DNA of 64,000 bases from Syngnathus acus. Its lineage: Eukaryota > Chordata > Actinopteri > Syngnathiformes > Syngnathidae. Location of the stretch: the NCBI RefSeq assembly GCF_901709675.1, contig NC_051105.1, positions 2,666,001 through 2,730,000 on the forward strand, read 5' to 3'. The notes under the pieces are model-generated. The model worked only from the letters and a program-made list of their open reading frames with translations. It was not told the DNA's origin and did not search any database. This document shows, piece after piece, positions 15,862-41,843 of the stretch (the first letter of the stretch is position 1; each line of letters starts with the position of its first letter). The translations under genes and the position numbers were made by a program.

Positions 15862-18800
15862 TCATGCAATCTTCAGGGTGCTACCGTAGGTTTGCTGCAC
15901 AACCACCTGCACATTGTCCACAATGAAGTCAAAGGCCATACTCCACACAGACTCCAGCGACTGCTGCATGATCCTGCGCACACAACACGGTCACCGGATT
16001 TGTTTTCAGATAACACTAGGAGCAATGAACGACTTCATTAGTCGTCAAACTTGCCTCTTCATGTATTTTATGATCAGATCCAGCTTCTCCAGATCCTTGT
16101 CTTCTATTAGATCAGTGCAATATTTCACCACCTGCAGAATGTCCTCTTCCATGGGGTCTGACACAAAGTTACAAGTCAATACAATCCTTTCACAATGACT
16201 CATTTGTCACTCAAAAAAATGGACTGATGCTAGATGTCAGGAAATCTCGCATCAAGATGATTCAGATTGTGCAACCTTTTTTTAACAATATTGCAGAGTC
16301 ACATGTATACCTGTCATGGTGGTCACCCATTCCCGTAAGAGTGTCTTAATATCCGGTAGCTCAGAAGCTCCGGCCAATGCTGGAGGAGGGCGAAGGATGC
16401 ATTTTGGCAAGGGCTCTTCGAGGTCCTGCTTTGAGGAGGATGTGGATGGACCATTTTCACCCTGTGCAAGCAAAAGTGAAGTACAGCTATGTTAGAAATG
16501 TTCCACTTCCACAAAAAAATCATTGCAAATCTACCTTGAATACATTCATAGGCTCTTTTAGTTTAGTAAAAGGTGCTGCTTTGGCAGGGCTGTTCATTAA
16601 GCGGGGCTTCTTTTGAGGCGATGGGCCCTTTTTGGCAGGGCTTACTGCGTTCTTCCTCTTGTATCGCCGCTTCACTCGTCCGATGCCGACTCCTACAGAC
16701 TGCTTCAGCTGCAAAAGGGCATTCTTCTGCTCCACTGCGGGGAAATAAGAATGAGAAACAGAGTGAGGTGGAAAAAAAACAACAACCAACAACTGTGCTG
16801 CAAATAGAATTAGAACACTTCAAAGGCGTACATATTTTTGTCTGAGGCTGGTTATTAGTAGCTCGGTTGTAGGCAGACTTAAGTTCCTCCTGGAGCTCTT
16901 TGGGGAGAGCGGCGAAAACTTCTGGGTCAACCTGCAATCACACATTAGAGAAGAAATATATATATTTTAAATAGATGTCTTCTAATGAGTAAAGAATATT
17001 GTCACCTCCTTAAAATAATGTCTTATGTCAATCTTTGTCATCGGTGCAAATGATTGGAGTACATAAACAAAGTGGTTGGTTTCCCATCTTTTTTTTTTTT
17101 TTTTTTTTTTTAAGATGACACTGATCAGCTACAAATGTCCACATACCTGGGAGTAGTTAGGCAGCTCCAAAACAATTCCAGGACTGCCCGGCTGGTTTGG
17201 AATCTGCAGTAGAAGCGCTCCAGGCGGTGCAGGGTGGTTGTTCAGTGCAGGAGGAGAACAAGTGGAGGAGACCGGCCGTGACTTGGGACTCAAAGGTTGT
17301 GGACGGGCAGGATGGCAGTGGTTTTTTTGTTTGCCTTCTCTGCAAGTCCACGACTGTTCCACTTGTAATCTCAGCTCTGCGGGCAGGGCTTCCAACACGG
17401 ATAGATCCACCTTGGACATCATATAAACAATGTTTGTGTGCGCGTGTAGGAAAAAGCACACGGTGAAACCGAGTGCCTACCTGTGAAGGTGACGGGATTT
17501 CGATACTGACGTCGAGACGCGTTCTGGGGTGTTTGGGCGTTTGTCTGCATGCTTCATGTTCCTTGCTAGTTCCTGGAACTGTCGCATTAGGAGACTGAGG
17601 ATGCTCAACGGTTCCAGGTACTACAGGTCGGGAAGGGGGCTGATCTTTGTCGTCCCCAGCATCTGTGACGTACATATGACTCTTTCTAAAGTTTGTAAAT
17701 ACTATACATCAACTGAAGCAGCGTCAACGAAAGAGGCTGACCTTTGCTGGTGGACGCATGGCCGAGCAACATTTCTTTGATGGACCGTGTCCGAAGCCCA
17801 TTGACATTGTTGTGAGCGGAGTGACTTCCCTCGAGAAGTTGGACCTGGATGCCGAGGCCTCGGAGGTCCTGCGCTGGCAACTTCATAGTGTGGAACATCT
17901 TGATGACCGTAGCTGCAATCAGCTGGCCACTGGCCGTGGACTGTGCTAGCATCACTGTCCTAAACAAAAGACGAGAAGAGATGAACACAAGAAAACGTAA
18001 TGTCGAATCGTTTGAAATGCAGCATGTAGGCAACCCCCCTCTTACTTGGCAAAGTTGTCGCAGATGCCATGGCCGCCGTATTTCGCCGTCTCCTGGGGTG
18101 CGCCCTCTTTGCGGACCATGACTTTGAGCGTCACTCTGCGACCTTGCAGCCCGGCTTCTTGTAGGCGTCGCTCCACCTCCATGGACAGGCTGGATAGGAA
18201 CGACTCCGCCTCATCAACCTGTAAGAGCAATAAGTAAAAATACATGAGACATTTGCACACCGCTGCAAAATACAATCACTATAATGCACATAATGTTACA
18301 GGAAACATGTCATTAAAAATGGTTATGGTTTGTATAAAAACACAGTAGGACCTTTACGGACGGAATGCACAGTTTTCGGAGACATGAGCCGACACGCGAC
18401 CGATTTTTTTGCTTTGTGTTGCAAACTAAAATTTGACATTCAAGGCAAGCTATGGTGTGTGTAAAGGATGCTATAATTTTTCAGAACTGGGTCATTCCGA
18501 CAGAAGCATGTCACAGGATGCTGGTTGAGACACGTGGGAATTATTATAATATGAAAAAAAAAAAAAACGCAAAACACATCTCCTTTGAATACATTGCATT
18601 GGCTCTCACTGAAACCAACTAAAGAGTCCAGTGAGTGTCGCTTTTACCTTTTTAAAACGTATATTGTAGTTCATCTCTGCCGACACGGACTTCCTCTCCT
18701 TCTCGTAGCGGACGGGTCGGTCATCGAGACCCCTGCAGAAACGGAACAGCGTCTGTCCCGATCGAGGTCCAAACTTCTTCTGCAGCTGAGTCAGAGAAAC

Positions 18801-21800
18801 GTTCCGGAGGTCTCCGCATGACTTGACCCCAATAGCTGCCAGCTTTCTGCCCATAACAGGCCCCACACCTGGGAAAAAAAAAAAAAGGCAAATATAAAAT
18901 CTCAAGAACACTGAGTGGAACCTATAATTCTAATACTCACCTGGTAAACTGGTCACTAGTAGGTCCCGGATAAAATCATCCACATGCTCTGACTTTAAGA
19001 AATACTGCCCGTCGGGCTTGGCTTTGCGCGTGGAAAGCCTAGCCAACAAGATATTGGACCCTAAATAAGATGATAAGTAAGAGTGAATTGGAAATGCTTG
19101 CTTCAACTGATCCGAAAGGCACACTCACCCATGCCAATTGAAGCGCAGCATCCCGTTTTCTCCTTGATGTCTGCTCTGATGGCTTCGGCCAGATCCTCTG
19201 GGTCGACCCCCGACTCGGCCATGAGAGCAGAGGCGTCCAGTAGGACTTCGTCACAGCTTAGGGCTTCGATGTCATGGGTGTAACTGCAACCAACAAAAAC
19301 AATCTCCAAATCATATCAAATCTCCATCTTGGACGGACACTACAATAAAACAATGACCAATATTTGTGTCCAGTTTCTGACATGATTTCACCAAATTAGT
19401 AACCGAATCATAATCAACTCAGGTGGCCAAGGCATGCACAGCAGAAGGAGCTACACAACCACAATGAATCATTTATTGTATGTTTTTAGAAGGTACAAAA
19501 ATCAAGGCGTTTCCATTCATTCCACTGGGGAAGATTCTTTGAGATATAAATACGAACATGGTCTGGGTAGGAATTCAATGTATATTTCAAAGCACCACTG
19601 TACTTTTCAAATGAGCGCCTGAATCGAGCAGCATTTCCTCTTACCTGGCCAAAGTCTCGTACATGGTGAGGGCCACCTCTTTATAGGCGTCAAAGTCGTA
19701 CGGGACAGACTGCAGGCTGGGGCACAGCTGTTTGGCTTTTCCAAAAAACATCCCGTTCTTCACACCTGCCTGCCTGCGAGTGAACGCCGACGCAGCAGCG
19801 AGTCAGTCGGTGAATGTTATTCAGAAGATGTAACGTGCCATGTCTCACCTTGCAGCATAGCTACAGGATGCAATCTCCGCCATAGAAAGAGCAGCGTCCT
19901 GGTCCACTCCGTTAGCATGGACCTCTGTACACTCTTGAGGAGCATCATCATGTAGATCGTCAAACTCTTTCCCTGTGAGGCAAAGCAACGTGTGTCATTT
20001 CTAATATGAAGCACACCTTCCATTGGACAATTTCAACATGTATGATCGTTCACACCAGGTGGAGCCAGAGTGTGTTTCCTCTGGTAGTACTGCTGCTCCA
20101 GCTGTGGGTTGGCCCCTGGTCTTAAAGGCACTCGCATATGCCCACGGTTACTAGTCACAGCTACGGGCTTACCTGTGAGAGGGAAGAAAAAAAAAAACTG
20201 AAATTCTAATATTTTGATAACTTTATTCAGCTACCACAAAGTCCAATTCCACTACAGCCCTATTCCAATGCATGGCACATAACAGCTTGATACATTTCAA
20301 TGACTGAGGTTGAAATCATTTTCTTGCACTGAGTCCTTGAAGCTTTTTTTTCTTTTCTTTACATGTCGTTCGTTTTTTTTTTGTTTTTTAAATGCTCTTA
20401 AATATTTTACTTTTGCGTATGCTTGCGTATGAAATGTGCTACGTATATAAATAAAGCTGCTTTGCCTCTACTCGCTATTGAGACAATTTCCATCCGAAAA
20501 AGCAGGCACTACACTATTCAAATATTATATATACGTATACATATATAATGTGCTAAAAAGTTGAGTCAAAATACATTTACGAGTGACATTGTTAATATTT
20601 TTTTCTCTAATTAACAGCGGACCCTGACCTTTTTAGTATCACAGATTGGGTTGATGTAGAAGCGTATTTACACAGACTGGTACAGAAACAGATGAACACA
20701 AAACGTATGCATTATGTCGTATTGTAACGTGGGGCGGCGAGCAATTATTTTAGACAAACCTCACCCTTGAGTTCAGGTCGATGTCGGATCCCAACAGACA
20801 CAAAGAAACAATCCATGTCCACATGGAGGATGCAAGATTTAACTGCAGAGTGTGTCTGTGTATCTGTCAAATGAAAACAAAAATCAGGAAAGTTTTTTTT
20901 ACAAACTTACTGTACACATTTATCGCTTTTTTTCTACCTGGGCTTCCAAAAGTACGTTGCTCCACCAATTTCCGAAGTCGCTCTTTGCCCGGAAAGGAGG
21001 CTCCGCCCGACGCCTTCCGCTTGTTGTGCAGTTCGTTGACGTACTCGGAGAAGCCCGTCCTCCATGTGGAGATCTGGTGTAAACGCGAGTGAGCGTAATA
21101 CTCTGAGATCAGGCCGCCCGTCTGCGCCGACAGCTGAGCCGCAGTGGCCGCCTCGTTGGGAGATCCAGACGCCGCCGTGCTGGGGTGAGGTCGGTCGGTT
21201 GAGTTGCTTTCCAAGGCAGGGTGGAATGAGAAGGCATTTTGGTGACTTCCGTTCAGACGCACGGGAATGTGTGGATGAGATGTTGGCAAATGAGGAATTT
21301 TCTCAGGACTTGAGTCAACTTGACACGATGTCTGTTGTGATGAATCGAGCGCATCTTTCGAACACGATTCCTCAAAACAAACGGGCGACAGGTCGGGCTG
21401 TTTTGGAGGACTGCTGGGGAACTCATACGGGTCTAGTTTGTTCAAGGAAGCGTCTTTATGTTCGGGGCTCACCATTCTGCATTTACTCAGGTCCTTGGAA
21501 ACAAAATGTTTGTCTGTAAAAAGGTCCTTTGATTTTAAGGCACCATTAAAAAGATGAGCATGGCCATTGGTGAGGGGCGAGGGGGCGTTGATGCACTCGG
21601 GTGTCAAGTCTGAGGTCTGCAAGGATCCATTCCTGCAAGTTGATAACAAACTGAATGAGAAAAGAAAAAAAAAAAAAAGGAAGCAAATTTAACAGTTCAC
21701 TTGGAAAGTGAACACACTGAACTCCCCAGTATGTCTTTATGAATAATATATTGCTTTGTACATTAGCGGCAAAGTCACACACACACACACACACACACAA

Positions 21801-22926
21801 AAAAAAAAAACATTGGCATAAACAGACATACTCACACTCTTATTTCCACTTCCTTGTGACTCCTCTGATGCGTACTGCAGAAAGCTTGAGGTTCATGTCG
21901 GTCTGCACTCTGTGGCTGGAGGGTATGAGGTGAGAACACTCCCGACTGTGGGCGCTTTAAGGGGCTTGATTTAAATAGCGGGTGGTGGGAATCGGAACTG
22001 CTGCGGTGTCTGGGTTCGACACTAAAGTGGCTGTGCTCAGGGTCTGTGTGCGAGAATGCGGAGGTGATAAGATGTGGGTTCGGCGAGAGGCTCTTCTGGT
22101 GAAAGTCTTGCTTGTGAGAGGGGGAAATGGAGTTAGATGAGTCTTGCTTAGGAACACTGTGATGACTGTGACTGGGTCCAGCGCTATCTGAGGTCTGATG
22201 CTGCTTTAGAGCCGGAAACAGTGGCCCTTTGTGTTTGGCATACAGTTGGTAGTGCAAGTAAGGGAGGCGATGCCCTGCTTTTATGCTATTTCGAAGAGAA
22301 AAACAAAACAGGACAACATTAATACAGGTCATTGATTCTCATATGCGTTACAGATGAACTCACCTGTCGGTAATCCAGCCGGGCTTGATGACTTTTTCCC
22401 CTTTCAGCTCCTGAATTTTGTTGTTTGGCAAATTGTTGGCAATTATATGGGTGGTCTTGGAGCGGGAGTAGTAAACGTGGAACTGCCCGCCGTGCAGCAT
22501 CATCAACCTGCGGAGCTCGTCTGCACTTGGTTCTGCCCGCAAATCACAAATTTGGACTTGACATTTTGGCCCAGTTTACAACCTCAGGTACTGACTGTTC
22601 CAAAATCTGTTACCTGTGTAGCCGTTAACGTAGATGGCCACCCCAGAGAAAATATTGGAAGAACTGTCCCTCTGTTTCTCCTTGGGGGCATCGCTTTTGA
22701 ACTGCTCCTCCAACTTTGACACCTTGGCAGCCATGTAGCCGCCCTGCAAACAAGAATGGGAATGAGTGACAACATTGTAAGTGGCTTCTCTTTACGTATT
22801 TCATATGAAAAATAATGTTCATCTTATGTGACACAATTGACACTGTTAAAAGGTGCTCACCCTCTCAGCCCAACCGTTGTCATCGCTGGCATTGGCTTTC
22901 TTCTTGGTCCACACATCTCGACTCAT
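15862..22926 (-). CDS. rev1: DNA repair protein REV1 (dCMP transferase, Y-family)
   Basis: Coding exons: 22926-22861, 22743-22614, 22532-22364, 22285-21836, 21632-20938, 20842-20765, 20172-20056, 19972-19849, 19773-19645, 19283-19129, 19060-18941, 18868-18648, 18218-18046, 17959-17742, 17662-17481, 17410-17147, 16931-16832, 16734-16535, 16461-16311, 16157-16055, 15973-15862. Total 1318 residues (human 1251), all phases consistent. BRCT domain about residues 43-130 (IFSGVAIYVNGYT, HVYYSRSKTTHIIANNLPN). Catalytic core starts at ILHVDMDCFFVSVG (metal ligands D512, D514) and includes SCDE (D664, E665). Little finger: GLDDRPVRYEKERKSVSAEM. Two ubiquitin-binding LP motifs: VLEALPAELRLQVE (about 1014) and VFAALPKELQEEL (about 1102). 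The C-terminal domain, LREWVTTMTDPMEEDILQVV to the end, is the polymerase/REV7-binding platform. It inserts dCMP opposite abasic or adducted G in translesion synthesis. The penultimate intron uses a GC donor (GCAAGT). Confidence 0.97.
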
Positions 22927-22936
22927 ACTGAGCTAC

Positions 22937-25766
22937 CTGAAAACACACGTTAAAAATGGACAGTGCAGAGAAGACGGTGGCAATTTGTGACTTTACTAGA
23001 AATTAAACATTACAATTTTGAGCGGGACGTAAGAGAAATGAAAATATCATTGTGATATTACAAGCAGGCTAAAGAAGTCCTAAAGATTTCTGTAGTCCTT
23101 CAGGGAAACAGTCTGATTCTCTGTCTAACAGTTACCAAATTTGACATTTGAAAATAAAAGGAATCATGATCAATTTGTTTGCACATTTTCTGCAAAGTCA
23201 ATTTCAAATAATGTCCTGTTTTTATTAAAGGGACAGAATAAATACATTTTATTTGACTCGTCAATTAATCGAAAATATAGTGACAGAATAATTATAAGAA
23301 TCATCTTTAGTTGATATTTCGTGTCTTTAGCAGAAAATTAATTTAAAAAAAAAAAAAGTTCCCGTGTTTGCGTAGGAAAGCTACAGATACGGATTGTTCC
23401 TACTTTCGTACAAATTTGGGGGAACTCAGTGGTAACACGAGAACGCCTTGCTTCTGTATGTTGTTCGCAAAGTCTTTAGCAATATTAAAATATATCAATC
23501 TTCAAACGGCAATGCATTAATAGCAATGTATGCAAGCTTTGTGTGGTACTCTCGGGGCATATCTGGAAACGTCCGCAGCTCATGTAAACTTATTAACGAA
23601 ATGCAAAAGCACTTTTGTTAGCTAACATTAGCCTAGCACGAAATCACAAAGGGCAAATCGCACAGAGTTCACGTCAGTTCAAGGCAAATTATTCCAAGCA
23701 AGCGTCAACTAATCGCTGGGGGAACGTTACTACCGCACAAAAAAGAAGAAGAAAAAACAGCAAGCAAACAAGCAGCAGCTGAGCGCTCACACGGCGCGTT
23801 GTACACAAACGGGGCCATGTGACAAACATGGAATGTCGTGTTCCTTTTGTGCTGTCAAAATGAGCACACGGCAGACTTGCCTCCGCATGTGAAGCTGTCC
23901 GCGAGCCCAGTCGTCAAAGCTTCGGAAATCCCCCAAGACAGAACCAGCCTTTTATTGTCCTTGTTCGGCTTCAATAACCTTTTAGAGTCATGGCGACACA
24001 CCGGGTAGTTGGTCATGTTCTACATCCCGTCAGGTCTCCATTGCTACCGCTTCTCGGATGGTCCCTTTTGCTTTCCATTCTATCTGTCTGCGCTTGGAGA
24101 ACGTGTAGAGAAAGCATAGTTCCGGTATGTTTTCAAAATAAAACACAATCGAGGTTAGGAAGCCTGGTATGTTTTATTGTTGGATAGTTTTTTGGCCACT
24201 GCCGGAAAATATTTTTAAAGCGAGTTGTCGTTTAGCTTGATCTAGCTCGTCGCCCATTCACCTAAATTAACTCTTGGCCCATAACTCACGAAACAATGGC
24301 CGAATGCGTCGTGGCTATGAATATGTCCGTTTCCAAACACTTGATTGTCGGCCCTCACCGTGATTTATTTTTTACAACGTCAGCAGAGTTTGCTGATGCT
24401 TCCATGCTATTCTTTCACCCGCTCGCTTTGCAGACAGTCGATGGGACTGTCTGGGATGTTTTTGTCCTCAAATGAACCCACTGGCGTCGCACAAATATGT
24501 GTAATTATGGGTTGGAATGTGACACCGACACATCATGATGGATCAAACAGTACGTACTTAATCCATAAATATACGTTTAAAATGACAATTATCTGCAGTG
24601 CACGTGCTCACAGACTCCGAGGATTAGGACGCTTTGACCTATAATGCACGTGAGCGCTATCATTGGCTGTTCACTGTTGCCATGGCAGCAGACATGAGAT
24701 GCTGATGATGCTGAGGTGTCATACGCCTACTGTTTTTGCAAGTAGGAAGTATCGATGGAGAGGCTGACGTTCGTGTCCCTTCACAATTATATAATGTGTT
24801 CAGTTGGTATTTTATTTGAACTTTTTTTTGTAGTTTCAAGTAGTTCAGTACTGCTATGCATCACACAGGGATGTTTCTAATATTTTGGTTGAAAGGAGTG
24901 CAATAAAAAACAGATGTCTTAAAATGTATTTGATTGTTATCCTGTCAAAATACACAAAGGATAAAGAATAACTAGCCATTCTACATCTACTTGTGACTGT
25001 CACTCTATGTCCCTTTGTCTCTATTGTCAACCCCACCACCACCACCACCCAGCAATATTTTTGTTTCAATCAATTAACAATTAATAAAGTTGTGCTATAG
25101 ATTTCTGAATACCCCCTTCAACGACAGATGTCTACCATTCTGTATCTTGAGTCAGGATGCAGAAGAGCTCAGTCAGGAATCCTGACTGCAAATTAATAAT
25201 GTGCTCACCTATGCTGATTCAATTGACTGAGAGCCACACTTTATTTCTTTGTATTTGTTTCTCTTAAACAATTCCAAGAAGTATTGCACAGTAGAACAAA
25301 TATTTAAATATACAAAAAAAAAACATGAAATCTTCATTAGCGCACAATGCAAAATTGTAGAAACGGTTTTGTACAGCACATATTGAAAAAGTACAACTGT
25401 AACTAACATATGAAAGGCCTTTGCGCAACAATTGGCTGACATTACAGTGACTGAGTCCTGTTTACTATGTCGCTATTGGATATTTGGCAAAGGATTAGAG
25501 GCTTCAAATCACTATGCACATTTTTCCAGGTTCATTTAATGAGGAAGGAAGTGGATGAGTCCTCAAATTGGTCAATATCATTTCTGCAGGGATGTTCACA
25601 GTTCAGATCTCTTTTGTTCAAGGGTTGGGAACCTATGGCCCGAGGCAAAATGCTCGTAATATATAATTATAGACATTTGCTCCAGTTCTGCAGCATACTT
25701 TCCGTAAATGATAGGAAGAAGGCTCTTCCCGCTGTCCTTGTTGACAGATTGGGCATCTTGTGCATG
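22937..25766. other. rev1 upstream region and aff3 3' UTR
   Basis: The first rev1 coding exon begins with an acceptor at 22936/22937, so a leader exon must lie further right. The CpG-richer stretch about 23750-24010 is the likely promoter. From about 24700 leftward-reading aff3 3' UTR is expected. A minus-strand AATAAA (plus TTTATT, 25240-25245) lies about 520 nt past the aff3 stop. A short CCA/GGT repeat sits at 25031-25052. No convincing gene is seen on the plus strand, including the open frame at 23990-24187. Confidence 0.45.
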
Positions 25767-38451
<12,685 letters not shown>

Positions 38452-38916
38452 CTGTACACAAGAGACATACCCGTGTGTGATAGGAAGAGCAAAGGACAGT
38501 CAAAGGTCATCACTAATTATAAGTGATGGTGCACACACGCACGCACAGTAGCCAAACTAACAATGCAAACCAACTAATTCACACTTAAGATGTTTCAAAG
38601 TCACACTCATGCTGTCTTAGTTGCAGGTGTGCAGGTGAATGATGAGGAACGAAGATATTAGTCACTGTAAGAAATGACAGGGAGTCAGTGAGTCATACTG
38701 TCTGCTTGAAATCACAGCTGCAGATGAGTAGGAGGAAGGGGAGTGTGTGCATATTGCAAAATGATCTTTCGCTTCCCGCCCTTCTACCCCATGCCTCCCC
38801 CGCATGTTACTCGCCTTTTTGCTGCTCCCCCTTCAGATGTACATGAGAGCAGAAACCTCAGTTGCATCCAACTATCTATTCTTCTACAGGGCTTGGGGTC
38901 ACAGCTGACTTTCGGG

Positions 38917-39166
38917 CAGGGATTGTCAACCGCGGCCCTCTAGTGGTCAACCCGAATAAATGTACGAACGCTTCATATTATAAACAGTATAAGCTACGAA
39001 ATAAAACTTGTTTTCAAATTAGACTAGTAAAAACTGTTCAAATATTTGACAATTTTGATTTTTAAAAGTGAAGACAATTTGCAATTTTAGTAATGACATG
39101 AATTTGATGCACAATTTGATGTGGCGGACCGTATCTGGCCCCCGGGCCTTGAGTTTGACACCTGTG
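38917..39166 (-). mobile_element. hAT-like MITE, family A copy 4 (inverted, decayed)
   Basis: Same internal block order as 36987-37322, ending in ggcccccgggccttgagttt and GACACCTGTG. The left end is diverged (CAGGGATTGTCAAC) and no target duplication is visible. Confidence 0.75.
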
Positions 39167-40869
39167 CACTACTGTATCTTACCTGTGACCCCAATGAGAA
39201 CAACCGCAATAGAAAATAGATGCAAGGTCTGCTGACAGCCATTGCTAGTGTAGGGGTCCACATAGCTCATTTTCATGCAGCGAGCATGAGCTTCCCATTC
39301 AGTGCCACCTTTAGAATGAATAGCCATTTTAGTAAATGAATAGAGTGTATGGAACTTCATTGTGCTTTAATTTTCGTCCGTGCGCCGTCTGTTCAAAATC
39401 ATCACCCGCGTGTGCCTATGTCTGTGCATGTATAAATGAATGACCCATTTTGCCCTCCTTCATTCATGACTCACAAAGGTCACTTGGCTAGACCGGAAGC
39501 CCACGGAGGAGAAAAGGGCTCAAGTGTGCCATCGTCAGTTCATCAGTGCCATATGAGGTCAAAGAGAAACAGTTCTTTGAGTTCCAATTAGCAGGCTATT
39601 ATAACACATGGGCCATGCTGTAGACTTGTGGCGCAATACCCTGATGAACGGACGAAGCCACGAGGGATAGAGTCAACCGCAACCCAGCAAACAAAACACC
39701 TGCCAAGAGCTGCAAGACTTTTCAAGAGGCTAACATTCTTCAAATACGTAGCTGCCATTTGGTGGATAGTGTACATAAAAACATATATTCTGGATTGCAG
39801 GCGGAATGCTCCTTTAAAATAAACTTTCTACAATGGGTAGCATGAAATGAAGCAAGACTTTCATCCAAAAGAAAAAGAATCAATTGTTGATGACTAAGCT
39901 GACAGACTCTGATTCCTTTGTATTTCTATGAAAGTCAATTCCATGTGGTTTTTGTTTCATACAAAATCGTAAGTTCATGTTGGATCAACTGAATATTTTT
40001 GTGTTAAACTGATGACTGACAAATAAAATATACTTTGAAAATATTCTAATTTACACGTGAAGAAGCTATGGGATGCCTCTTTCCAATGTAATTACGTTGA
40101 TTTTAATTTGAACAAATGTTAAATTTGATTTTAATTTAATAATGCACATGAAGCATGGCTCAGTTCTGGATTGAATTTGGTTTAAGTTAAATTTATTTAG
40201 GATCATAAGTACCAAGTTGTTTCCGATAGACTGTAACCCTGGAATTTGTAATTATGACACTATTTATTTTTATTTTTAATCGCTACATTTTTAAATTTGA
40301 AAGGTTTTGAATGTTAACTTTATTTCATAGTATTAGTGCAGAAATTCTTACTTGAATTTAATTAGGATTCCTGGAATATTCCCAAAAAGTTTGGATTAAA
40401 AAAAATATTTGTTAAAATGTTAAATAATCATCAGATAACCTAGTGCTTGAACATCTTAATTGGATTTGATTTTATACTGCCACTACAAGTGCAATCAGGA
40501 ATCAATCTGGATTAACCTTGATTTAACATTACAATTTAGGAGCAGGCAGACAAGTAACCTACCAAATTTCAAATCAATAATCATTTGACATGAACAGATG
40601 CATTTACTTGGTTATTGTTTGGGGTGAGTTTGTCCATTACAAAATTGCATTTAGGTCCTTTTCTGAAGTCATCTGTGAATTGCATTAGAACACTTCTGGA
40701 ACATTACCAAAGAAAGCATTAAAACCCAAATCATGTGGCCATTTTAAAAAGTGGAACCAAGAAATTGTACACTACACACGCACACAGTTGAAAACACACA
40801 CGCACACGTACGCCCGCCCGCGCGCGCGCACACAACACCCGCCTTGTCGGAGACTTAGCTCTTCCTCAC

Positions 40870-41068
40870 CTGAGAAAAAAGGCATCGGTGCAGCAAAAAG
40901 CCAAAGGAAAGTTTCCCCCTGCCACTGCACAGGACAGTGGGCATTGTTCCTGCCTGGATGCTCAGAGCCCCGTGTGCTTGTCCATATTAAGCTCAAGTCG
41001 CGTGACGACACGCAGCCTGCTTTTTTGCTCTTGCCGCTGTTGAGGAGGAAGATGATGAGCAGGATCAT
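40870..41068 (-). CDS. candidate alternative first coding exon upstream of aff3
   Basis: On the minus strand an ATG at 41066-41068 opens 66 codons ending at a CAG/GTGAGG donor (40864-40869) in phase 1. That phase would join in frame to the first visible aff3 exon at 38451. The peptide begins MILLIIFLLNSGKSKKAG, hydrophobic and unlike any AFF N-terminus. The surrounding GC-rich DNA with a palindromic CRE suggests a promoter, so this may be a leader exon rather than coding. Confidence 0.2.
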
Positions 41069-41116
41069 GATGAAGCCCCGTGTGGTTACCGTGGAGGGCA
41101 GTTGGAGGCGGGCTGG

Positions 41117-41124
41117 TGACGTCA
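41117..41124. promoter_or_regulatory. palindromic CRE (TGACGTCA) in GC-rich stretch
   Basis: A perfect CREB/ATF site about 50 bp upstream (minus strand) of the candidate exon 40870-41068, inside a CpG-rich island-like stretch of about 40790-41165. This suggests a promoter reading towards aff3. Binding and transcription are inferred only. Confidence 0.4.
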
Positions 41125-41727
41125 CAAAGACGTCGGGATGCTGGGGACGATCACGACCCAGGAGAGTGGACTGTGACTAGTCTCCAACTAACAGTGGTGG
41201 GTAAATTCCTTCCTAAATCGAATACATTACTAGTTACTTGTGTTTGAAAGTCGGGTTTCTTTTCAATATTACTGCCTGTGGAGTCATGAGTTACCATATT
41301 TAAATTACTTTTGAATTAAAATCGGGATTCATTTAATTGATAATGAGTTGACTTTAAAACGAAAATGCAAAATTTGCAACCATACTGTAGCTGGTTAAGT
41401 TAACGTGTAAAGAGAATCTTTTCCTACACAGCGTGTCGTATAATGTTAAATGTTATTTATTTATTGGACCAACTATTAGTACTGACATTTAACATTCAAC
41501 TCTGTGTATTAATACTTATTAGTTTAATTATAGATATTGGAACTGATATTTGGTCCAATAAATAAATAGGTAAATAATACCATAAATGAATCCCATAAAA
41601 ACAAGAAATATGAAACACAAAGGGTACATTGTCAATTTCCTAAAAAAAATTCTAAAAAATCTACCAAAAACTAGATATAAAAAATACAGCTGAGTAACAA
41701 TTTGTAAAGATAAAATGCATAATAGGG

Positions 41728-41843
41728 ATGGATGGATGGATGGATGGATGGATGGATGGATGGATGGATGGATGGATGGATGGATGGATGGATGGATGGA
41801 TGGATGGATGGATGGATGGATGGATGGATGGATGGATGGATGG
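41728..41843. repeat. (GGAT)n microsatellite
   Basis: About 29 uninterrupted GGAT units, followed by a short GACA run. The long Asp-Gly-Trp-Met or Ile-His-Pro-Ser translations are artefacts. Confidence 0.97.

Noticed and set aside
23990-24187. Plus-strand ORF with a hydrophobic segment in the rev1 upstream region
   Set aside because: No homology recognised, no splice or poly(A) context, and it lies across the likely rev1 promoter.
39588-39776. Minus-strand ORF containing IHQMAA, as in the aff3 C-terminal exon
   Set aside because: Similarity is limited to about six residues and a short nucleotide stretch. The rest differs, so a duplicated exon is not supported.
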